A stretch of 64,000 bases of DNA from Arcuatula senhousia (lineage: Eukaryota; Mollusca; Bivalvia; Mytilida; Mytilidae), in assembly GCA_963971305.1 (NCBI GenBank), contig OZ020306.1, positions 33,563,512 to 33,627,511 of the forward strand, read 5' to 3'. A program made the translations under genes and the position numbers. The notes beneath the pieces are model-generated. The model did no database searches. It saw only the letters and a program-made list of their open reading frames with translations, and was not told the origin of the DNA. This document shows positions 21,936 to 33,300 of this stretch, in pieces. Each line of letters opens with the position of its first letter. Position 1 is the first letter of the stretch.

Positions 21936-22500
21936 CAGTTTTCTCCACGTCTTCTTGGTGGTTTTGTGCGCAATCAGATAGTGTGGTGATGGCAGTTCCT
22001 ATAGCTCTGCTAGTCTAACCAACTCTATGAACCAACTGTTCGAGTCACTTGATTCTGTCGCAAATTGTCTCCATGCTATCTCGTTTTCGACTGATCCCTC
22101 ATTCTCAGACATATTTCCCATCAGAATTAGCATTTTCTTGTGTAATTCGGCCTCGATGGGTGGTTGCCCAGTGATCAAGTGGACCGCTCTCTAGTAGATG
22201 TTGTATTTGTTTCAGAAGTTTTGTATAGTACATCGAAAGTTTTTGAATATCTAAAGTAGTCTAGGAGTGACGTAGCACCTGACAAGTTGTACCGATACAG
22301 CAGGCTTAAGACCGTTTAAGCCAGGCAGCCCAGCATCCATGAAAGCGGAAACAGTTTTCCTTGCGGTTTGTATTCTCTCTAAATCCTTCACGCCAAACTT
22401 TGACTGATTGCCTCTACTTGTTCCGAGATGTTTAGCAGAGTCTGGTGTATCTAGCTTCTCACCATTCATAGACCAGTTGTGTTCATTTTAGCCCACTTTT
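21936..22500 (-). pseudogene. Decayed non-LTR retrotransposon RT C-terminal region
   Basis: The minus strand encodes SMNGEKLDTPDSAKHLGTSR, then QSKFGVKDLERIQTARKTV and GLNGLKPAVSVQLVRCYVTP, which is the thumb region after the RT active site in LINE polymerases. With frame changes it continues as HWATTHRGRITQENANSDG, NSWFIELVRLAEL-like and KTWRKL-like pieces. Frameshifts near 22250 and later stops show it is dead. The palm with the catalytic aspartates is missing. The family is unlike the LINE at 30-35 kb; a CR1/L2-type or Jockey-type affiliation is possible but not established. Confidence 0.7.
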
Positions 22501-23296
22501 CTAATGATCATATTGGCAATTTTACAATTCCGAGAACTATAAAGTTCAATATCAAAAGTAGTGAATTTTTGAATAAAGTTGAAAATTATATCCTTCAAAC
22601 TCAAATTTATCCCCAACAAGTTATAAATCAAATAACGACAAAACAAAAATCGTAACCGGCAGCTTCTTCACTTTGCGCTTGATTTGCAAGCGACTTAATC
22701 ATTACATTAAACTATATCCATTAAAACCCTCGCGAGTTGGTTTAAAATTAAAACTAATTGAAACCTAAAACAATGTTCCTCACTGTTGGAGGAAGTTCAA
22801 TTTCCCTACTTGATACATCAATCTGCAGTCAGGTTTTCCGTATTATGGCCTGATGTCTAAGGCACATATCTCAGACAGCCGCTCCGTGAACAATACGCCA
22901 CGACTTGTCTTCAGGGTACTCGGCGCTCCGTGGTTGATTTGTACCGACCAGCTTAGCTACAATTACGTAGCTCCTTGCACATCTTTGATTGGGCGGATCC
23001 GCTCAATCTAAGACCAGGGACCTTCACGAGAAAAATGTGAACAAGAATCGTTTTGCATAGCAGTTTTATTTGCCCATTTTCAATATATCATTATTTTCAT
23101 AAACAAAATATACAATGTTTATGTTACAGGCCTAGGCAAATAGGAATCCAGGGCGATCCGGAAATCTCTCACCCTCCACATCTTGAGTAAACAGAATGAT
23201 GAAAGAGTTTTACGAAAAAAGTTTATTCGTTAAAATACTGCAGTTGGTAAGTTTAGCAAGTATATAAAAAGATTTGTTTAAATTAACAATATTAAA
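22501..23296. other. Stretch without recognised genes
   Basis: Around 22820-23010 the words CAGTCAGGTTTTCCGTATTA and GCGGATCCGCTCAATCTAAG suggest remains of an old SINE-like repeat. Nothing else can be supported. Confidence 0.4.
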
Positions 23297-25239
23297 CAAG
23301 AGGCTCCCAGGAGCCTGAATCGCTCACCTGACAAATGTGCCTGAAGTAAAGGTTATAAGGCAAAATCTATTTAACGTTGAAAGGGTCATAAGATTAATAA
23401 GGGGGTCATCTGACAATATGGTGGATCTAAAGGTGCTGATCACTTTTGTTCTCAATCAAAATCTAAAAATCTGTCACCCTTTTTGAGTTATTTGCAAAAA
23501 AATGCAGCTTAACCTAATGTTCTATTTTTAGCCACAGCGGCCATGTTTTACAACCAATCAAAAATCCCCACTACAGTTCTATACACCTTATAATAATAAG
23601 CAATAATACCAAGTTTGGTTCCATTTGGACTTAAAGTGTCAGAGGAGTTAACATTTTCAATATATGGAAATGCAGTTAAAATGCTCAATTTTGACGTTCC
23701 AAGGGCAATAACTCCTCAAAGGAAAGGTCCTACAACGTTGACCCTGTTACAAATTTTGTAGATCTTGATGAGCTAAACAAAATGCAATTTAAATTTCTCA
23801 AATATCTTGTATAGTTTTCAAGATATTGAGCTAAACAGGTGCAAAATTTGCAAAAAATCCACAAAAAGGGCAATAACTCCTACATGGGTTGTTGGATTTT
23901 CTTCAAAATTTCAGAGCTGGTAGATCTTGAGGTGCTGATCACTTTTGTTCCCAATCAAAATTTTGAAATCTGTCACCGTTTTCGAGTTATTTGCAAAAAA
24001 CTGCAATTTACCCCTACGTTCTATTTTAAGCCACAGCGGCCATGTTTTACGACCAATCAAAAATCCCCACATCAGTTCTATACACCTAATGCTAATAAAC
24101 AACCATACCAAGTTTGGTTCCATTTGGACTTAAAGCGTCAGAGGAGTTAACGTTTTCAATGTAATGAGGAAATGCTGTTAAAATGCTAAATTTTGACGTT
24201 CTAAGGGCAATAACTCCTAAAAGGAAAGGTCCTACTACGTTGACCCCATTACATATTTTGTAGATCTTGATGAGCTTAACAATATGCAATTTAAATTTCT
24301 CAAATATCTTGTATAGTTTTCAAGATATTGAGCTAAACAGGTGCAAAATTTGCAAAAAATCCACAAAAAGGGCAATAACTCCTACATGGGTTGTTGGATT
24401 TTCTTCAAAATTTCAGAGCTGGTAGATCTTCAGGTGCTGATCACTTTTGTTTCCAATCAAAATTTTGAAATCTGTCACCATTTTAGAGTTATTTGCAAAA
24501 AACTGCCATTTACCCCTATGTTCTATTTTTAGCCACAGCGGCCATGTTTTACAACCAATCAAAAATCCCCACTTCAGTTCTACACACCTAATGCTAATAA
24601 ACAACTATACCAAGTTTGGTTCCATTTGGACTTAAAGTGTCAGAGGAGTTAACGTTTTCAATGTAATGAGGAAATGCTGTTAAAATGCTCAATTTTGACG
24701 TTCTAAGGGCAATAACTCCTAAAAGGAAAGGTCCTACAACGTTGACCCTATACGTATTTTGTAGATCTTGATATGCTTAACAATATGCAATTTAAATTTC
24801 TTAAATATCTAGTATAGTTTTCAAGATATTGAGATAAACAGGTGCAAAATTTGCAAAAAATCCACAAAAAGGGCAATAACTCCTACATGGGTCGTTGGAT
24901 TTTCTTCAAAATTTCAGGGTAGGTAGATCTGGAGGTGCTGATCACTTTTACCCTATGCCAGAATTTTGATATCTGTAGCCGTTTTTGAATTATTTGCAAA
25001 AAACTGCATTTTACCCCTATGTTCTATTTTTAGCCATGGCGGCCATGTTTTACGACGAATCAAAAATCCCCACATCAGTTCTAAGCACCGAATGCTAATG
25101 AACAACCATACCAAGTTTGGTTGCAATTGGACTTATGGTGTCAGAGGAGTTAACGTTTTAAAAAGTTTACGGACGACGGACGACGGACGCCAAGTGATGA
25201 CAATAGCTCACATGACCCTTCGGGTCAGGTGAGCTAAAA
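23297..25239 (-). repeat. Hairpin-capped repeat cassette, three long monomers (copy c)
   Basis: The first cap is CAAGAGGCTCCCAGGAGCCT, a 7-bp hairpin, followed by GAATCGCTCACCTG. The interior has a ~500-bp monomer repeated from about 23839, 24341 and 24845, each starting TGCAAAATTTGCAAAAAATCC and containing AGCCACAGCGGCCATGTTTT. The last cap holds the hairpin TGACCCTTCGGGTCA before GGTGAGCTAAAA. The short open frames inside are repeat by-products and recur in each monomer. Confidence 0.8.
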
Positions 25240-25546
25240 AGCACACTGAAATATACAAAAGCATCGAACACCAAACAAATAAAAACAAATAAAAACTTAC
25301 GCCTGGGATGTTTAGTGTTTATTTCTTGTTGTTGTCTTTGGTGGTAACTTATTTTACCTACTACTTTTAGAAATCCGACATGCGAATGATTCAATAGAAG
25401 TTCTTTGCTTTTGATTAAAATAAGCTAGGATTTATTTTCCATCCATTCAGATGGAGGTGATGACTCATGGTTGGACTTAGCCATGAGCTAAAATGGTAAA
25501 AAATAAAAAATAAACACCCCCCAAAATTTCATGGTCGCAATTTGTT

Positions 25547-25640
25547 CATCCTCGGCAACCCAGAGTTTCTTCTCTGACTCGCTTACTCATTCAGTGATGA
25601 ACGAGTAGGCGAGAGAAGAACCCCTGGGTTTCCAAGGATG
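25547..25640 (+). mobile_element. Palindromic MITE with perfect 9-bp duplication
   Basis: 94 bp, with arms CATCCTCGGCAACCCAG...CGCTTACTCATTCA and ...GAGTAGGCGAGAGAAGAACC...CCAAGGATG. Target duplication CAATTTGTT at 25538-25546 and 25641-25649. A 9-bp duplication is the usual size for Mutator-like transposons, so a MULE-type transposase is the likely mover. Confidence 0.85.
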
Positions 25641-25854
25641 CAATTTGTTTGACCTGTAAAATTCTGATACCAATCCACAATATGCTAGAGAAATTAAAAT
25701 GAATCCGAATAGTTTGTATAACAATAGGGTTATGAATAGAAAAAAAAAGCCTTATTACTTTTGGACAGATTAAAAAAAACCTTTGGCCAAAAAATTATAG
25801 ATTTTTAAAGTTCATTTTAATACAATCTGTACAAGAACTGGAGAATAATTAAAA

Positions 25855-27289
25855 CAAGAGGCTCCCAGGAGCCTGAATCGCTCACCTGACATATGTGCCT
25901 GAAGTAAAGGTTATAAGGCAAAATCTATTTAACGTTGAAAGGGTCATAAGATTAATAAGGGGGTCATCTGACAACATGGTGGATCTAAAGGTGCTGATCA
26001 CTTTTGTTGTCAGTCAAAATCTAAAAATCTGTCACCCTTTTTGAGTTATTTGCAAAAAAATGCAGTTTAACCTAATGTTCTATTTTTAGCCACAGCGGCC
26101 ATGTTTTACAACCAATCAAAAATCCCAACAACAGTTCTATACACCTAATAATAATAAACAATAATACCAAGTTTGGTTCCATTTGGACTTAAAGTGTCAG
26201 AAGAGTTAACATTTTCAATATAAGGAAATGCAGTTAAAATGCTCAATTTTGACCTTCCAAGGGCAATAACTCCTCAAAGGAAAGGTCCTACAACGTTGAC
26301 ACTGTTACATATTTTGTAGATCTTGATGTGCTTAACAATATGCAATTTAAATTTCTCAAATATCTAGTATAGTTTTCAAGATATTGAGCTAAACAGGTGC
26401 AAAATTTGCAAAAAATCCACAAAAAGGGCAATCACTCCTACATGGGTTGTTGGATTTTCTTCAAAATTTCAGAGCTGGTAGATCTTGAGGTGCTAATCAC
26501 TTTTGTTCCAATCAAAATTTTGAAATCTGTCACCGTTTTCGAGTTATTTGCAAAAAACTGCCATTTACCTCTATGTTCTATTTTTAGCCAGAGCGGCCAT
26601 GTTTTACGACCAATCAAAAATCCCCACATTAGTTCTATTCACCTAATGCTAATAAACAACTATACCAAGTTTGGTTCCATTTGGACTTAAAGTGTCAGAG
26701 GAGTTAACGTTTTCAATGTAATGAGGAAATGCTGTTAAAATGCTAAATTTTGACGTTCTAAGGGCAATAACTCCTAAAAGGAAAGGTCCTACAACGTTGA
26801 CCCTGTCACAAATTTTGTAGATCTTGATGTGCTTAACAATATGCAATTTTAATTTCTCAAATATTTAGTATAGTTTTCAAGATATTGAGTTAAACAGGTG
26901 CAAAATTTGCAAAAAATCCACAAAAAGGGCAATAACTCCTACATGGGTCGTTGGATTTTCTTCAAAATTTCAGGGTAGGTAGATCTTCAGGTGCTGATCA
27001 CTTTTACCCTATGCCAGAATTTTGATATCTGTAGCCGTTTTTGAGTTATTTGCAAAAAACTGCATTTTACCCCTATGTTCTATTTTTAGCCACGGCGGCC
27101 ATGTTTTACGACGAATCAAAAATCCCCACATCAGTTCTAAGCACCGAATGTTAATAAACAACCATACCAAGTTTGGTTGCAATTGGACTTATGGTGTCAG
27201 AGGAGTTAACGTTTTAAAAAGTTTACGGACGACGGACGCCAAGTGATGACAATAGCTCACATGACCCTTCGGGTCAGGTGAGCTAAAAA
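25855..27289 (-). repeat. Hairpin-capped repeat cassette, two long monomers (copy d)
   Basis: Nearly the same as copy c from cap to cap, in the same orientation 0.6 kb away, but with two of the ~500-bp monomers (from 26397 and about 26900) where c has three. The difference in length (1943 versus 1435 bp) is about one monomer. Confidence 0.8.
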
Positions 27290-28087
27290 TGATATTGTCA
27301 TAGTAGAGAGTATTAAATAACTATTTTTAAAGCTATTAACGGGAACCAATGATTTTTATCTGATCAGTTTATATTTATACTCATTTAGCATTTCAATTTA
27401 TCGGGCTAAAGGCAAAAACATTATGTTTTAATTTATGTTTTTAATTTCCAAAATGATCATCAAAGAATTTAAGATGGCTAGACAAAATATATTGCTAATT
27501 TCATGCTGCAAAATGGCACGAATTACTTGAAATAGAGTATTTCTTTGATTCTGGCTCTGATATCTATAACATCAATAAAAAGAAAGATTGTGAAACATAA
27601 TCCCTTCTTTACTGTAAGTCACAGGTGGTACTAGGCGTCTTTGTTACAAAATAAAGTTTGTGGAATCTTGATGTACGACTCATTGTAAATAAATCTTCTA
27701 TTTAAAAAGGTCAGAATTTTATTTCCAAAGGAAAAGGTTGTGAAATTATGATAGTTTTTCAGAGATAGGAAAATTTTAAACAAAAACATTGTTCCATCGT
27801 GAATGTCATGAAATTTAGTATTTATTATTTAGCAAGTTTGTGATACCTTTCGATGAGTATAACCACTAAGCAACACCTCTCTCAAGCATTTGAATAATAA
27901 AAAAAAAATATGGATGGTACAAAAAAAAACATAAGAAACAACAGAGATGTACTCATTTATCACAGATTTCAAACAGTACATGGTCAGTTTAAAGTTGTTA
28001 TGTATTAAAACTTAACGAATTGATTGGTATTGCAAAATGTAATTATCGAATGCTGTTATCAATTAGTCAAAATGCATCTAACAATAA
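27290..28087. other. AT-rich stretch, nothing recognised
   Basis: No exon or repeat family was identified. Confidence 0.45.
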
Positions 28088-28250
28088 GTGCTTTACTCCC
28101 AAGCAGCGAGAATTTTGCTATATCAGGGGGTGATAATATGAACATTAAATGAAGACGAAGTGAAAGCCACTGGGTAGGAGATGGGCATCCTTGGAAACCA
28201 TGGGGTTCATCTCTCGCTTACTCGTTCCCCTGGGTTTCCGACGGATCTGA
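28088..28250 (-). mobile_element. SINE B 3' fragment followed by a MITE remnant
   Basis: TGCTTTACTCCCAAGCAGCG is the reversed SINE B tail. From about 28188, CATCCTTGGAAACC and CATCTCTCGCTTACTCGTTC, then CCCCTGGGTTTCC, are one full arm plus the tip of the other arm of the CATCCTCGG MITE family. The flanks here do not form a clear duplication. Confidence 0.55.
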
Positions 28251-28399
28251 CAATTTAACCACCTACAAGTTTCCTACGGGTCCTAATATTAACGAGACGT
28301 TCAACGTACGATAAACGGACCATTTGTCCAACACGGTGCTCCATTATGGTGTGCAGTCAGGTTTTCCGCAATATAGCCCAGCAACCCCGGTTTTCATTT

Positions 28400-29560
28400 T
28401 GACAGCGATGCTCCATTCAAACACTTTTGGCACACAGAAAGCTTGTATACCATAATGCATTATGTCCATATCAAAATGCATTATGTCCATATCAAGTTGT
28501 CCCGTGCGGGGCCCGGGTGGCGAATAGGTCCGCAGCAGAGCCTAGCTTGTCGTAAGAGGCGACTTAGGGTCTTGGGATTCTGATGTCGGGTCAGTGCTCA
28601 GCCCACAGAGCGACCAAGTGTGTACCCTAGGTGGCTGAATAGGGTGGCCCTCGTCCGCGGGGGTTGTCAGGTCTAAAATACGGAAACCCTGACCGCCGAC
28701 CATAGTGGGCCAACGTGTGTGGAGAGTGCCACGCTTCATGCACGTAAAAGACCCCTTTGTGGACCGCCAAGTAGTGCACCACATAGGCTAAATTTTCCGC
28801 CCCTACCCACCTCTCCCCTTTTCCTGTGGTTCTTCAAAATTTACCGGTTCTTTGTGTCCCATCCCACCCCCACATTTCATTTATCATCATCATTTCATGT
28901 TCGTTGTATCGTCCTTTTCATGTTCATCGCCTGTAAATAACCTATATAGCGTTGCATGGGCGTAAAACACCAACTCACTCACTCTATATCAAGTTTGTTT
29001 CCATATATCAGCAACTTTAGGGGTAATAGTTGCTGAGTTATACATGAAAGTGAATAAAAGTATGGGAGAGTTTTCGATAAAATAATGTCCGATGGATCCA
29101 GAACGTATCCCAAAATACATCATATCCATATCAAGCTGTTACCAAATACGGAATATTTTTGTGTGATGGAAAAAAATAAAGTTTTTGTTAAAGATGATAA
29201 ACAGGAAGTATATGTTTGTTGGATTAAAAAATGTATCCCACAACACACCATGCCCATATCAAACTTAATATCAGCAATTTAGGAATAATAGTTACCAAAA
29301 TATAAGCAAATGAAAAGCGTGACTGAATTAGAGCGTGATGGAAATTTTTAAGTTTTCGCAAAACAGAAAGTAAATGTACGATAACTTAAAAAACATATCT
29401 CACTATATATCATGTCAAGTCTAAGCTCGCCACCAAATATGAAATACATATATAGGACTAATAGTTGATGAGTTATGGGTCAACGTAAGTGTGACAAAAC
29501 TTTTGAACCACAAACATTCGAAGCGGGATTATAATTATATACTGTTTTCAAAATTATAAC
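28400..29560 (+). repeat. Tandem array (~170 bp unit) interrupted by a SINE
   Basis: Repeated words ATTATGTCCATATCAA, CATCATATCCATATCAAG, CACCATGCCCATATCAA and ATATCATGTCAAGTC mark the monomers. They are interspersed with CAGGAAGTA and ATAGTTGCTGAGTTAT. The SINE at 28499-28985 lies inside the array. Confidence 0.6.
28499..28985 (+). mobile_element. SINE A, full-length, with 10-bp duplication
   Basis: 487 bp, flanked by ATATCAAGTT at 28489-28498 and 28986-28995. It has the same head, core and ACTC tail as the copy at 8992-9480, with few differences, so both are fairly young. Confidence 0.85.
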
Positions 29561-29694
29561 CTTAAATATTCACAAGATTTAAAAAAAACCTAGAAATGTC
29601 CGGTCGTAAGACATGCCTGACACGAATTTAACGAATAAATAATTTTGAAATTTTCCGATTGTCAAGTAAAGGTGTACTTATTGAGCAACAGAAT

Positions 29695-29880
29695 GTCGTA
29701 AGTCCAAAAGGTCCGAGACAAATTCGGCAGACATAGAAACATAACAAAAATAAACCGCATAAAATACAAAAGCCAACTAAATCGCTATTCGTAATTGTGA
29801 CTCTAGTAAAAACGGGATGAACGAAGCTGCTCCAGAAAGGTAAGCAGGTTGTTTTTGATTAAGCATTCCCATTTAATCCA
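29695..29880 (-). mobile_element. Degenerate Penelope-like 3' UTR fragment
   Basis: GTCGTAAGTCCAAAAGGTCC and GCTGCTCCAGAAAGGTAAGC are diverged, reversed versions of the PLE 3' UTR words TTTCGGACTT and CTTACTCTTCCGGAGC. Confidence 0.5.
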
Positions 29881-30077
29881 AAATAGTTTTAAACACCCTT
29901 GTTTTACTGCATTATCGATGCATTCAGTCCCTGCTTTGGCTTCCTGTTTGATATATGTACATTTCTTTCGATACTTTTGATTTTCGACCTTCCAATGACT
30001 GATCATCGGGAATTACTCCTTAAAGTATACAAACACAGCATAACAAAACAAACCGTTTCATCGACCCCTGCATTGGA

Positions 30078-30392
30078 TTGATTGATTGATTGTTGTCTGC
30101 TTCATGTCCCGTCGGCGATATTGCAGCCATCATCGGGACAAAAACAGGTTATTATTACTGAATAAAACTTTGATATAAAACAAAGTCAAAAGACCGAAAC
30201 TAAAATGTTTATCACCAATAAATAGATAAAAGTAGACATTAAAACAGACTAAGTAAAAGATAAAAATATATCAATAATATTTGTATACTTATAACAAAAT
30301 TGTAACACGAACACACAATACATAAACAAATAAGTTTCAAACATCCACTAGTATGTGTATGAACAACACAATGATAAAACAGAAAAATAAAA
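30078..30392 (-). other. LINE 3' UTR and tetramer tail
   Basis: 315 bp without a frame. The distal part reads TTTGTCCCGATGATGGCTGC, then GGGACATGAAGCAGACAACA, then (ATCA)n on the minus strand. This is where the element RT would be expected to bind its template. Confidence 0.6.
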
Positions 30393-33300
30393 CTATAATT
30401 TATAATATAAACCAACTTCTTTCAAGAAGTTGATGATGGCATCATTTGGAATGCCGCTGAACAAATCGTACATAGAAGCACAGTTGAAATATTTATCACG
30501 TATTGGAGCGACATCAACACAGTCAAGGAGAACATGCCTCACCGAATACGGAGTGTCACAAGGGATGCACACCGGTGCCTCCTCTTGTGTCATCAAGTGG
30601 CCATGAGTGACTCTAGAATGTCCAATACGACATCTAGTGATGACCACTTGGTCTCGACGACATCGGAATGAAGCATGATTCTCCCCAAGCTGTGGTTTCA
30701 ACTCATGAAGTTTGTTGTGCTCAGCGGCAGCCCAAACATCATCCCATAAATTTTGAACATATAAACGGATTGCATTTCTGCAATCCGAATGAGGAATAAA
30801 ACATTTTGAAATAGGTTTGCGAAGGGCTTCCTTCGCAACCCTGTCCACGACTGAATTTCCATGAATACCAGTATGACTGGGTACCCATAGAAAAATCAAT
30901 TCTGCACCACCTCTCATCAACTGGTGAATCATGTAAACAATTTTACTGATTAATGGATTTTTTAGTTTGCGGTTCTCAATTGCCAAAAGACAAGAGAGAG
31001 AATCAGAACAGATGAAGAATTGTGCGTGCTCTGAAGCATCAATTAAACGAAGAGCTAAAATAATGGCTCTGGCTTCAGCTGTAAAAATGGAAGCAGAAGA
31101 TGGGACTCGTTGGGTGGAAGTGCTATTTCCTAAGATAGCAGCAGAAGCAACGCTATCACCATCTTTAGACCCATCTGTATAAACAGTCAGAAAATCAGGG
31201 TATCTAGATTTAATTTCACAGTAATCCTGTTGAATAAGCAAATGATTTGTTTCAGACTTTTTATGTTTTCGAAGATCAAAATTAAATTCAGGTTTTAGAA
31301 GTTCCCAGGGTGGAACTTTCAAAGGTGTAACAGGATTAATTGTTTCCAAATCAATATTAAGGATAGCTAAATGTGGTGCAATACGAATGCCAAATGGAGG
31401 AGTTTTATTTTCATGTTTTTCATAAACAGTTTTAAGAGGTGGGTTGAAAACACAGTCGTGGGCAGGGTTGCCAGGGAAAGCCTTCAGCTTTGTAGCATAT
31501 TGGAGACCGAGTTTTATTCTGCGATGTTTCAGGGATGGTTCATTTGCCTCCGCATACAGGCTCTCAATAGGAGAGGTCCTGTATGCACCGAGGCAGAGTC
31601 GTAATCCCTGATGATGGACAGCATCTAAAATTTGTAAATAAGACTTTTTAGCTGATCCATAAACAATACAACCATAGTCCAATTTCGATCTCACAAGAGA
31701 CCTGTACAAATTTAAAAGAACAGATTTATCAGCTCCCCAGTCAGTACTGGAGACCACTTTAATAATGTCAAGAGCCTTGAGGCATCTTGATTTTAACATT
31801 TTGATATGGGGTAGAAAGGAAAGTTTTCTGTCAAAAAGAACGCCAAGAAATTTTGATTCTTCGACCATTTTTATTTTTTTATTATATAAATATAAATCTG
31901 GGTCAGGATGGAGTTTTCTCTTTTTACAAAAGTGCATGGCGACTGTTTTACTTTCTGAAAACTTAAAACCGTTTTCAGAGGCCCATTTTTCAATTCGATT
32001 AAGGCAAAGTTGTAACTGCCTTTCAATGGTGCTCATGTTTTTGGCGCTGTAGCAAATTAAAAAATCATCAACATATAAAGAACCTTCAATGTTATCTTTC
32101 AAAACTTTGGCAATACTGTTTATTTTAATACTGAAGAGAGTGACAGAAAGGATGCTACCCTGAGGAACACCCATTTCCTGATCAAACTCTTCAGACAATG
32201 TTTTATTAACTTTAACATTAAAATGTCTATCAGAAAGGAAGTCGGCCAGAAAGGTTGGTAGCCTTCCTCTCAACCCCATATCAGAAATGTCTTTTAAAAT
32301 GCCATACTTCCATGTGGTGTCATAAGCTTTTTCGAGATCGAAAAAGATAGACACCACATGTTCGTTCTTCGCGAAAGCGTTTCGAAGAAAAGACTCGAAA
32401 CGGACCAAATGATCTTGTGTGCTCCTGCCTTGGCGAAATCCACATTGGATATTCGAAAGGAGTCCATTGGACTCCAGGAACCAAACAAGCCGATCATTGA
32501 TCATACGCTCAAGGGTCTTACAGACGCAGCTTGTCAAGGCTATCGGACGATAGTTGGAAGCATCTGTATGATCCTTCCCTGGTTTGGGGACAGGAACAAC
32601 AGTTGCAAGCTTCCAAATTTCGGGCAATTTTCCATTAATCCATACATCATTCATCAAATTTAAAAGAGTGGTCATAGAAATGTCAGGAAGATGTTTTAAA
32701 AGCTGATAGTGGATGTTATCAGGACCACATGCTGTATCGTGTGCTTTGCCTAAAGAGGCTTTAAGTTCGTCCAAGGAAAAGGGAGAATTGTAGCTTTCAG
32801 AGTTATCAGACTTAAAATTTAATTTGGTTTTTTCAGCTTTTTGTTTAAATTTTTGAAAGTCAGGTTTGTAATTGGATGAAGATGAATGTTTAGCAAAAGT
32901 CTCAGCTAATTTGTTGGCAATATCTTTTTCAGATGTTAGAGTGGAATTGCCAACATTAAGATGCTTGACAGATGATTTAGAGTTTTTGCCTTTCATTTTT
33001 TGTATAAAATTCCAAATCTTATTCATGTGTGTACGAGAAGTTAAACCAGATACAAACTTTTTCCAGGATGTTCTTCTTGTTTGTTTGCATGTTCTTCTAG
33101 CCTTGGCCCGAAATATTCTAAATTTACTTAAATTGTCTTTAGTTTGGTGGTTATCAAAATGTTTTTGAGCTTTATTTCTATCGTCGATAGCCTTGCCACA
33201 CTCGTCTGTAAACCAGGGTTTATTTACCCTTTTTGGAGTTGCCGAGGTCTTAGGAATTGTGTCATCAGCTATAGAAATAAGGGTTTCATTAAAAACAGAT

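Noticed and set aside
23839..27246. Repeated frames starting MQNLQKIHKKGNNSYMGCWI
   Set aside because: They recur in each 500-bp monomer of the cassettes, on both strands, and change frame between copies; no sign of coding constraint.
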